In this document: positions 56,536 to 64,000 of the stretch, piece by piece
How the letters are laid out: each line of letters begins with the position of its first letter
How positions within the stretch are numbered: position 1 is the stretch's first letter
Program-made: the position numbers and the translations under genes
NCBI GenBank assembly: GCA_030998225.1
Contig: JAPYXD010000522.1
Coordinates: forward strand, 7,750,001 to 7,814,000
Direction: 5' to 3'
DNA from: Diplolepis rosae
Taxonomy: Eukaryota > Arthropoda > Insecta > Hymenoptera > Diplolepididae
Length of the DNA: 64,000 nt
The notes under the pieces: generated by a model
The model's database searches: none
Seen by the model: only the letters and a program-made list of their open reading frames with translations
Told to the model about the DNA's origin: nothing

Positions 56536-57215
56536 GATTTAGGTAGTACGATCACGAAAATTAGACCTCAGGCAAAAATAGATAATTTTGCTTTCAAGAA
56601 TAGCAATATTATTATGGAAGTGCTAATTTGAAAGAGAAAAGATTATTTTTCATGAAAAAAATTTAAAACACAAAAAAATAATTTTATTAATAAATTTTAT
56701 TTTTGCCCAAACTTATTTTCTTATCGCTTCGAGCCAAATTTTTAAAAATGATGCGATTTTAATAAATCATGGTTCATTTTTTTAGGAAAAAGATTCTCTA
56801 CAACTTGACCGTTTCCGATTTTGGAAAATGAATTCTTTAATGGCTGAAATGATAAAAAGACAATTTTTCAAAACAAAATTTTTATAAACAAATTGCTGTA
56901 TTTGATAATAATTAATTCAATTTCAAAAATAGGAAACGGTCAAGTTGTAGAGAATCTTTTTTCTAAAAAAATGAACCGTGATTTATTAGAATCGCATCAT
57001 TTTTAAAAATTTGGCTCGAAGCGATAAGAAAATAAGTTTGGGCAAAAATAAAATTTATTAATAACATTATTTTTTTGTGTTTTAAATTTTTTTCATGAAA
57101 AATAATCTTTTCTCTTTCAAATTAGCTCTTCAATAATAATATTGCTATTCTTGAAAGCAAAATTATCTATTTTTGCCTGAAGTTTAATTTTCTTGATCGT
57201 ACTACCTTAAATCAA
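56536..57215. repeat. Large palindrome with ~285-bp arms
   Basis: The left arm from GGTAGTACGATCACGAAAAT (about 56541) to about 56825 is repeated inverted from about 56936 to 57213 (end GATCGTACTACC), with a loop of about 110 bp. The flanks TTA (left) and TTA (right) would fit a 3-bp target duplication, so this may be a PIF/Harbinger-like foldback MITE nested in the larger element; that class is inference. Confidence 0.65.
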
Positions 57216-57450
57216 TTTCTTTTCTAAAATACATTTTAATTTTTTCTTCTTGCGTAACCCACATAAATATCATAAAATTTATTTAAATAATTTTTTTTGC
57301 TTTAATTATTATTATTTATGCATTTTTATGAACGTATAAAAGAAAAATTTGTTTATATTTATTTATTTGTGCTAGCAAGACGTTTTTATCGTTTCCTGAA
57401 AAATTTTCCAAATGTGGGATACGACATATTAGAACGTGGGTATCGATCTA

Positions 57451-57722
57451 CTCTCTAAGTCTGAGTCAGTCAAACTCTACTGATTATCAGTGAAATTTGA
57501 CAGATTCAAATAGCTAAAAAGAGGTTACTGAGAATCAGTCAAATTTCACTGATTATTTAAGTGAAAAGTAACTGATTTAATAGTGGAAAATATTGTTTCA
57601 CTGGTTAATCAGTGAAAATTAACTGGTTTAACAGTGAAAAATATTGTTCCCACTGATGAATCAGTAAAAGGGCGAATCACTAATCCAATTAGTGAAAATT
57701 TGACTGATTCCGATTTAGAGAG
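57451..57722 (+). mobile_element. CTCTCT-MITE copy 10
   Basis: A long-form copy (272 bp), CTCTCTAAGTCTGAGTCAGT to TGATTCCGATTTAGAGAG. It is the duplicate of copy 9. Confidence 0.85.
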
Positions 57723-57887
57723 TAACTTAAAAATCTTAATTTTCTTTATTTCGTCGCGAAAATATAACTCTAGATTGCTTAATGTAGAGATATGATAATC
57801 TATCTTCGGATTGAAGGGGCGAAAATATTTATTTTGCCTAGGGCACCAAATTTCCTTAAGCCGGCCCTGCCCAAACTTAAGAATCTA
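57723..57887 (+). repeat. Duplicated right end of the hAT-like element (empty site)
   Basis: Repeats 55451-55614 with few changes, including the hAT-like right end AAGCCGGCCCTG (to about 57870) and the flank CCCAAACTTAAGAATCT. Here ATCT is followed directly by A and MITE copy 11, without the 1.83-kb insertion. Confidence 0.8.
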
Positions 57888-58159
57888 CTCTCTAAATCTG
57901 AGTCAGTCAAACTCTACTGATTATCAGTGAAATTTAACTGATTCAAATAGCTAAAAAGAGGTGACTGTGAATCATTCAAATTTCACTGATTACTTTAGTG
58001 AAAATCAACTAATTCAACAGTATGAAATAGTTTTTCACTGTCGAATCAGCGAAAATGAACAGATTTAACACTGAAATATATCATTTTCACTGGTGAATCA
58101 GTGAAAAAGCAAATCGTTGATTCAATCAGTTAAAATTTGACTGACTCAGATTCAGAAAG
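57888..58159 (+). mobile_element. CTCTCT-MITE copy 11
   Basis: A long-form copy (272 bp), CTCTCTAAATCTGAGTCAGT to CTGACTCAGATTCAGAAAG, with TA on both sides. Confidence 0.85.
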
Positions 58160-58212
58160 TAATTTAATAAAATCTTAGACTCAAATTAATTTATTAACAT
58201 CTATAACATATA

Positions 58213-58552
58213 CTCTCTAAACCTGAATCAGTGAAGTAATCACTGATTATATCAGTGAAAATATATCTACTGATGAATCAGTGCCGCGCTTTGATTTCAC
58301 TGAGGAATCAGTGAACGCGTCACGTCAACATAACTTTTGGATTCAGGAATTCAAAACTTTCATCTACACTTGACTGATTTATCGTCCCTTAAAAATAATA
58401 ATAATTACGTAATTTCGTTTTAGTGTTGTTTAGCCTAAAATAGACGAGTACATCGATCGTTAAAATATATTGCTGATGGTTTTGTTACTCCCACCTGAAG
58501 CTTTCACTGATTCAATAAGTGAGTTCACTGATTCATCAGTCGAATTAGAGAG
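58213..58552. mobile_element. CTCTCT-MITE copy 12, divergent long variant
   Basis: The ends fit (CTCTCTAAACCTGAATCAGT and CAGTCGAATTAGAGAG, TA both sides) and the outer parts carry CACTGA/TCAGTG motifs. The central ~200 bp (58320-58490) are non-palindromic and not shared with other copies (GACGAGTACATCGATCGTTA). This may be the remnant of an ancestral or autonomous form, or a separate subfamily. Confidence 0.7.
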
Positions 58553-59487
58553 TACATTTTAATTCAAAATCCAGATAATAAATCTTGCTATTATTAATTT
58601 ATCAAATAAAGATGAGCAATATTGAAAGAGAGTTCGAAAGTCGTAGTTTCAGACTCAATTTCAAGAAACCTGGATCCGTAATAAAACAGACTTTCTTTGA
58701 AGTTGAAGATGGTGCTTGATTTCATAACACAAAATGAAAAAAGCTTTATTTGATTCGAGGAAAAGATTTTATTTATGACCTTTATTCTTTCATATTAGGA
58801 GTGAATAATGATAGTGTCAGTTGAGCTAATAAAAAGTCTAGAGCCACATACCGTCCTTTACTTTTTTATTCGTAAATTAGAAAAAGTTTGTTTTATGAAA
58901 CAGGGGAAATATTTGATGAAATTTAAGGAAAAATATTTGTTTTTGAAAAAAACGAGTGAGAAATCAGGCTTGATAATTATTTATTCAATAAAGTCGAAAA
59001 AAAAGATCTTTTTCCTTAAAAATTAAAAACTTGTTGACTATTCTATTTCCAATTTAAAAATTTTTAAACTTTTGTTTCAAAACTTGAATGCTTTTTAATA
59101 GATAATTACTCCTGTTAAAATTCATAGTTTTTTAAACAAAATTTTGTATAAAATCTGCCTTAAATTAATCTTTGCTTTTTCCTCTTTAGACCTAATAGCC
59201 TCAATTTGAGAGCCAGAAGGTTCTAGACGCATAATGCAAACTTTTTTTGAGTCTGAATTGACTGCAGAGACGTTTTGTCACAAGAACTCGAGTTAGAACG
59301 CCCTCATTCCTAAGATAGGACCAGGGCTGAAGTCGCTTTTTACTTTTTTATATTTTTTTAATGGTTTAGACATAGCGTAGAATATTCCATTTTATATCTT
59401 GCTTTATTTTCGAAAGCTCAAATATTTTAATGACTTTTATTAATCAGATTTTAAAATACTTAAAAGCAAAAAGCTTCGTTTAATTTA
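58553..59487. other. Gene-free stretch
   Basis: A 72-codon Lys-rich frame at 58808-59026 has A+T-driven composition and no family resemblance. Nothing else recognised. Confidence 0.35.
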
Positions 59488-59685
59488 CTCTCTAAATGTG
59501 AATCAGTCAAATTTTCACTGATTGAATAAGTTTTTTGTCATTTTACTGATTCATCAGTGAAAAAAATATTTTACATTGTTAAATCAGTGAAATTCGACTT
59601 ATTCACAGTAACCTCTTCTTAGCTATTTGAATCAGTTAAATTTTACTGAAAAGCTGTAGACTTTAACTGACTCAGATGTAGAGAG
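59488..59685 (-). mobile_element. CTCTCT-MITE copy 13
   Basis: A shortened copy (198 bp), CTCTCTAAATGTGAATCAGT to GACTCAGATGTAGAGAG between TA dinucleotides; part of the centre is deleted. Confidence 0.82.
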
Positions 59686-60223
59686 TAAACTTACGACTCA
59701 ATAAATAATATATTATCAATGTTTATTATGCCAATATTTGAGTATGATTCATTGCTATTTTGTAAAAGTAACAGATTTGTCGATAAATATTACATAAATG
59801 CCGGTTGAATTAAAATTTTAAAGAAAATTCCTTATGTAGACTGTTAGAAATTTCTACCGTAATTTTCCAAAACTCGTAACTGAAGTTTTATTTGGTTAGA
59901 ATTTTGTAAAATTAAGATAAAATTCCAGAAAATTCAGTTATTTTTTAGTAAATTTAAGAAACAATTCCTCAATTTTCAGTTAGAAGGTTTTATATATTCC
60001 GATACTTGTATCAGGAAATTCTGAAACTTGCGACCTAAAAAATTTTACTTTTTGGGTAACTGAAGTTACATTTAGCTACATGCAACTGAAAATTTTGTTA
60101 CAGATTCTTAATTTTATGTTGAATTTTATAAATATTCTGTTACAGATTGGTAGTTTTAAGATAAATTTCAGGAAAATTTTGTTGCATTTCGTAATATTGA
60201 GAAAAATTTCCGAAAACTCAGTA
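59686..60223. other. Gene-free stretch
   Basis: A+T-rich with degenerate repetition of AATTTTGTTACAGATT-like words at 60085-60160. Nothing recognised. Confidence 0.35.
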
Positions 60224-60496
60224 CTCTCTAAATATGAATCAGTCAAATTTTCACTGATTAAATCAGTGATTTGCCTTTTCACTCATGTACCAATGAAAAA
60301 ATATTTTCCACTGTTAAATTAGTTAATTTTCACTTATCGAATCAGTTATAAAAATATATTTCACTCTTAAATCAGTTAATTTTCATTGAATTAATCAGTT
60401 AAATTTGACTTATTAACAGTAACCTCTTTTTAGCTATTTGAATCAGTCAAATTTTACTGATAATCAGTAGATTTTGGCTGATTCTGATTTAGAGAG
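60224..60496 (-). mobile_element. CTCTCT-MITE copy 14
   Basis: A long-form copy (273 bp), CTCTCTAAATATGAATCAGT to GGCTGATTCTGATTTAGAGAG, TA on both sides. Confidence 0.85.
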
Positions 60497-60582
60497 TACC
60501 TTTTTCATAATTTTAAGATACGTTTACTCAAAAAGGTCAAAAATATCGTCAAATTTAAAATTCTCGAGCGACGTACTTTTTT

Positions 60583-60729
60583 CTAATAATTCACATTTAT
60601 TAGGATTTATAATATATAATACGCTAAATTATCGATAAAAATTGAATGATTAAAAATATATGGGAATTTTTATCGCTAATTTAGCGTATTATATAATAGC
60701 AATCCTAATAAAAGTGAATTATTAGAAGT
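60583..60729. repeat. Long perfect-type hairpin (63-bp arms)
   Basis: TTCTAATAATTCACATTTAT at the left mirrors ATAAAAGTGAATTATTAGAA at the right. The arms continue through ATACGCTAAATTA/TAATTTAGCGTAT to AATTTTTATCG, leaving a loop of about 20 bp. It looks like a very short foldback MITE. Confidence 0.7.
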
Positions 60730-60738
60730 TCTATCATG

Positions 60739-60852
60739 CTCTTTAAATTTGAGTCAGTCAAATTTTCACTGATTGAACCAGTGTAAAAATATTATTCACT
60801 TTTAAATCAGTTAATTTTTACTGAAGTAATCAGTGAAATTTGACTGATTTGC
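60739..60852 (-). mobile_element. CTCTCT-MITE copy 15 (truncated)
   Basis: Begins CTCTTTAAATTTGAGTCAGT, has an internal deletion, and stops at TGACTGATTTGCA without the right TIR. Confidence 0.7.
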
Positions 60853-61731
60853 ATTTTTATGAAATGTGCAACGCTTTTTGATCAAATATTTGCATCTTAT
60901 CGGGCTTCATATATTTTTGAAAATGATACAATAAAATGTAAATAGTAGATATTACATTCTGATCAGATAAGATAAATGTACTCACAGTTTTGAACGTTTA
61001 CTCAGAAAAAAGTTTCTTTGGTCAAAAAAGTTTCTTTGGTCAAAAAAATTTCTTTGAATCAAACAAATTTGTGCATTATTATACGGTATTTGAATCGATA
61101 ATTTTTAGCCTCTGATTACGAATATAATTATGAAAATACTACAAAAGTTGTAGCGGATGGATCTTTAATCGATCGATCTTTAATGTTCCACACATTTTTG
61201 CTCTAAAACCATTATTTTTCGAGAAAAATGAGATTAAATAGAATCAATCTGACAGTATCCCTAATTTTCTCGATAAGGTCTAATAGTTATATTTGGAATA
61301 TTTTTCGAAATTTTGTATATTGGTTGAGATAAATGCAAACAATCATGCTTTTTATGGTTTTTTTATGGTTTCACAATGAAAATCGACTAGTTGATAATTT
61401 TCACTATTATATTCATAATTAGCACGTCAAAATACGTAATCTTGAAAAATAATGACTTTAGGGCAAAAATGTATGGAACATTAAAGATAGATCTTTTCAT
61501 TCCCTGCAACTTTTGTACGGAATATTTATTCCCTAGGCCAATATTTTTCGACATGAGATGAAAAAACTTGTTAAACACGTTTTTCTTAGTTTTGACCTTA
61601 AAAATCAAATTTGCGGGTATTTTCATCATCATATTCGTAATCAGCGGCTCAAAATACGTGGGAATAGTGAGATTCAAATTAATCGGAGGTAAGTGCTTTT
61701 CAGAACTGCACCCGAAGAAATGAAGTTAATA
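60853..61731. other. Gene-free stretch with degenerate repeats
   Basis: GTCAAAAAAGTTTCTTTG-type units occur three times at 61012-61066 next to an ACTCAGAAAAAA motif. CTGATTACGAATAT-ATGAAAATAC words recur at 61112-61140 (+), 61395-61420 (-) and 61617-61650 (-). Arms 61188-61232 and 61443-61492 are inverted copies. No gene recognised. Confidence 0.4.
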
Positions 61732-62029
61732 TAGGGTTTTCCAATTAGAGGTTTCATTTGAATTTAGAAGAAAAACGCGTGTTTTTTGTGGTAAATCATT
61801 TGTTATTTATTTTATTCAATAGCGGAAGGTTTGCCATTAATAATGAAAAACAATATCATTCATATGGCCTCCATGGCTACGTTTGCAGGACCAAGCTCTT
61901 TTGATGAAATGTTCCATTACATTTCCGCACATTTGGGGCTCCCTTTCGTCGATAACGGCACGAATCTTCTCTTTGAGTTCTTGAATTGACTGAGGAGCAT
62001 CAGCATACGACGTGTGTCCGAAAAGTATC

Positions 62030-62709
62030 CGACCTGCGTTCATATCTCCTTCAAAGTAGTCCCCATTTGATTGAATCACACGCTCCCAGTGGTGCTTCCA
62101 CATCTTAAAGCAGTCCTCGAAAGCAGATTTTGGAATGGCCTTCAGCTCGCGCGTCGCATTACTCTGAATCGTCTCGATGTCGTCGAACCGCTTTCTTTTG
62201 AGCGCCATTTTCAATTTTGGGAACATCCAAAAGTCGCAGGGAGCTATGTCGGGACTGTATGGAGGCTGGCAAAACTGTACAATCTTGTGTTTCGCCACAA
62301 ATTGCTGCACAAGGTTTGACGAATGCGCTGGCGCGTTATCGTGGTGAAGAAGCCAGTCACCGCTTGACCAGAAACGCGGTCGTTTTTTTCTCACGGCATC
62401 ACGCAATCTTTTCAGAACTTCAACGTAATATTCTTTGTTGATCTTCTGACCTCTTGGAGCGTATTCGTAGCGCACAACATCCTCACAATCGAAAAAAATA
62501 ATCAGCATTGACTTGACATGGCTCCGACTTTGACATGCTTTTCTCGGCCGTGGCTCGTCTGGACGCTTCCACTCCTTTATCTGTGTTATGCCCATACTTT
62601 CGTCCACAAAGGCCTTCTGTATCATTTCAATCGTCTCCATACAACTCTTGCCGAGAATGAAGCAAAACTTGGTGCAAATTCGTTGATCTGTTCTTTCTGT
62701 CATTTTCAA
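62030..62709 (-). pseudogene. Mariner transposase, internally deleted
   Basis: Starts MTERTDQRICTKFCFILG (DNA-binding N-terminus), then jumps near residue 45 from GITQIKEW to KRPDEPRPRKACQSRSHV, losing much of the linker region. The catalytic core follows: MLIIFFDCEDVVRYEYAP (first Asp), WLLHHDNAPAHSSNLV (second Asp), and PPYSPDIAPCDFWMFPKLK (third Asp), the mariner D,D34D layout. It ends with NGDYFEGDM. After that the open frame continues through the TIR into the outer element, which is an accident of insertion. All three catalytic Asp are present, but the N-terminal deletion probably abolishes TIR binding. Confidence 0.85.
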
Positions 62710-62785
62710 CTGTGAACAAATGCGACGAACGGAAAAAGCATGTCAGACATAAACACACGCTGCGCGCGACTCAAGGCGTCCGGCC

Positions 62786-63492
62786 CACGGTGTGCCCACT
62801 CCCATGTATTTTGAAGGGGTACTTACAGATGGTGGCGGGGCGAATGAATTTATATCAGCGACATCTAGGGGACGTAGCAGGAACTAGATTGCACGAAAAC
62901 TACCCATCCCCCCTCCACTTCAGATCCAGTAATGAAGGGCGCAAAATTTTCGCCATCCCATGCGAAAAAGGAAAAATTCGGATTTTATTATATTTGAGGT
63001 TACTTTGCACCTGGCTCAAATCGACTTTGAAGGTAACTAGAGTTTTATCTTTATCAACACTTAAGTGCGGATTCAAAACTCAAGGACAAAAATACTTTTT
63101 AATGCAAGCTTTCTTACCGGGTTTTGCAATATAATACGCAATGAATTTTTATAAACAAAACGAGAAACCAAGCCTTTACGAGTTTTATTTTAGATTCAAA
63201 ACAAAAGTTATTGGTGACTTACCCGATTTGCAGCTACAAGTATTTTAATTTGGAGGGCAAACAGTAAAGCACTGCTAATTGTTGGCATATTAGGTATTAG
63301 TACTTTATAGATCGAATTTCATTAAAATCACTTGAAATCGCTATGAATTTTAATCAATTAAAATAGGCAGACAAGTGACAACATGTTTACTCCGCACGAC
63401 GTTCATTTCGATGACACACTAGCGGCGACTAGGGGACGTAGCAATTACTATTTTTCTGTCGCCATTTGGCCTATAGAAGTGGGCACATCGCG
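62786..63492 (-). mobile_element. hAT-like MITE, copy 2, perfect 8-bp TSD
   Basis: GTCCGGCC at 62778-62785 and 63493-63500 flanks a 707-bp element, inverse in orientation to 7785-8473 and similar along its whole length. It is inserted in the 5' UTR of the inner mariner, between the TIR and the transposase start. Confidence 0.85.
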
Positions 63493-63820
63493 GTCCGGCC
63501 GGTAACTACGGCATTCAGGGAGTTCGGGAAGGACTACTGGTTACGCTCATACCCCGCAGAGGCCAATCGAGCGCTCTGGCGCGAAGATATAAACGCAGGT
63601 CGGATACTTTTCGGACACACCTCGTAAACCTTATCTTTCACGTAACCGAAGACAAAAGTCTAGAGGTGTTAAATCGCATAATCTCAGCAGCCAATTTTAT
63701 TGCAATCGCCGTTTCGAGAAATCACTCGGCCTGGAAATTTTTCACACAAAAGACCGATAATTTCGCCACTTGTGTGGCACGCAGCGCCGTTTTCTTGGAA
63801 ATAAACATCGTCCACATCCA

Positions 63821-63941
63821 CTCTAGAAATCTGAACCAGTCAAAATCTACTGATTATCAGTGAAATTTGACTGATTCAAATAGCTAAAAAAATGTTACTG
63901 TGGATCAGTCAAATTTCACTGATTACTTCAGCTAAAATTAA
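63821..63941 (+). mobile_element. CTCTCT-MITE copy 16, interrupted at TTAA
   Basis: Starts CTCTAGAAATCTGAACCAGT and follows the family to ACTTCAGCTAAAATTAA, where the next element begins exactly at a TTAA that is part of the MITE sequence. Confidence 0.75.
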
Positions 63942-64000
63942 GGGGTAACACCACTGTAAACGCCTAAAAAAACACGTTTTTTCAAGAATTTTTTTTGATG
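63942..64000 (+). mobile_element. Start of a possible TTAA-targeting element
   Basis: GGGGTAACACCACTGTAAAC directly after TTAA (63938-63941); similar to 46938. It runs out of the window. Confidence 0.4.

Larger units (their letters stand above)
55615..57445 (+). mobile_element. Unclassified 1.83-kb TIR transposon with ATCT target duplication
   Basis: TIRs of about 33 bp (CGATACCCACGTTCTAATAT, continuing GTCGTATCCCACA) bound 1831 bp, flanked by ATCT at 55611-55614 and 57446-57449. The related sequence at 57880-57887 (AAGAATCTA) shows the site with a single ATCT and no insertion. The motif TTCTAATATGTCGTATCCCA occurs three times at the left end (from 55626, about 55756 and about 55794) and once inverted at the right end. 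Inside are a Lys-rich frame (56038-56358) and a large palindrome (56536-57215). No DDE motif was found, so it is probably non-autonomous. A 4-bp duplication fits only a few superfamilies; none could be assigned. Confidence 0.8.
62008..63624 (-). mobile_element. Inner mariner element with 33-bp TIRs, itself carrying a hAT-like MITE
   Basis: TA at 62006-62007 and 63625-63626 flank TIRs that begin CGACGTGTGTCCGAAAAGTA (left) and CGAGGTGTGTCCGAAAAGTA (right, inverted) and continue TCCGACCTGCGTT. The span is 1617 bp, of which 707 bp plus an 8-bp duplication are the nested MITE; the mariner itself is therefore about 0.9 kb, shorter than the usual ~1.3 kb because of an internal deletion. Confidence 0.88.
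61732..63820 (-). mobile_element. Outer mariner-like element, interrupted by a second mariner
   Basis: On the minus strand, 63820-63627 codes a degenerate transposase segment (VYFQENGAACHTSGEIIGLL, KFPGRVISRNGD), and after the inserted element 62005-61837 continues it: the join reads VKDKVYADAPQSIQELKEKI, then VIDEREPQMCGNVMEHFI and GGHMNDIVFHY. The join is at a TA. The family has Asp in FQQDGA; here it is Asn, and stops occur, so it is dead. A TIR-like end TAGGGTTTTCCAATTAGAGG lies at 61732. The other end is cut by MITE copy 16 or lies beyond it. Confidence 0.75.

Noticed and set aside
58808..59026. A 72-codon Lys-rich frame as a gene
   Set aside because: Composition follows the A-rich DNA and no domain or exon border is visible.
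52920..60496. Regularly spaced, self-complementary repeats resembling a CRISPR array
   Set aside because: The repeats are ~220-340-bp TIR elements with TA flanks in an intron-bearing eukaryotic genome; spacing is irregular and units are far too long.
45838..64000. Further LDLa exons of the receptor gene
   Set aside because: I looked for the C-x-D-x-S-D-E signature with flanking splice sites and found none in this interval by eye; a distant or divergent exon could still be missed.

Overview
The window is eukaryotic and almost certainly insect nuclear DNA: an A+T-rich background, GT-AG introns, an orthologue of the Arf exchange factor GBF1 (gartenzwerg in Drosophila), R1-clade LINEs, mariner-type transposases and many short TIR elements. 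The order cannot be fixed from this window; a repeat-rich hymenopteran would fit, but that is inference. No prokaryotic features, CRISPR arrays or operons are present.

Layout. 1-18.9 kb is repeat-dominated: a BED-finger exon of a hAT-like element, a 5.1-kb inverted-repeat pair (arms 3674-3790 and 8668-8775) enclosing an R1-type LINE and a hAT-like MITE, a 1.4-kb foldback, an internally deleted mariner (11404-11920), a second R1-type LINE (12.7-14.9 kb) and two more TIR elements. An orphan two-exon coding tail lies at 8840-9247. At 18942-26406 is a complete GBF1 gene: 16 coding exons that join in frame to 1858 codons. At 28325 a second plus-strand gene starts with a signal-peptide exon; its next exon, a single phase 1-1 LDL-receptor class A module, lies 17.3 kb away at 45721-45837. 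The rest of the window has no further recognisable exon and is probably a second very long intron or the region beyond the gene.

The large introns and the distal 18 kb are built from mobile DNA. Sixteen copies of one quasi-palindromic MITE family (TIR CTCTCTAAATCTGAATCAGT, TA target site) lie between 28.8 and 63.9 kb and none before 28.8 kb. There is a third, 5'-truncated R1-type LINE with a 710-codon reading frame (47402-49534), blocks of a ~155-bp A+T-rich repeat in both orientations, a tandemly doubled element with an 11-bp minisatellite in a hairpin loop, and a cluster of GCGCTTCGCGC hairpins.

The most interesting structures are in the last 10 kb. One is a 1.83-kb TIR element of unrecognised family (55615-57445) with a 4-bp ATCT target duplication, repeated subterminal motifs and a large internal palindrome; a nearby paralogous duplicate preserves the empty site. 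The other is a nest (61732-63942): a hAT-like MITE with a perfect 8-bp duplication inside a mariner, inside the transposase of an older mariner-like element, with a MITE of the CTCTCT family beside it that is itself interrupted at a TTAA. The two host genes look unrelated to each other; they show a compact housekeeping gene next to a receptor-type gene whose introns have taken up most of the transposons.
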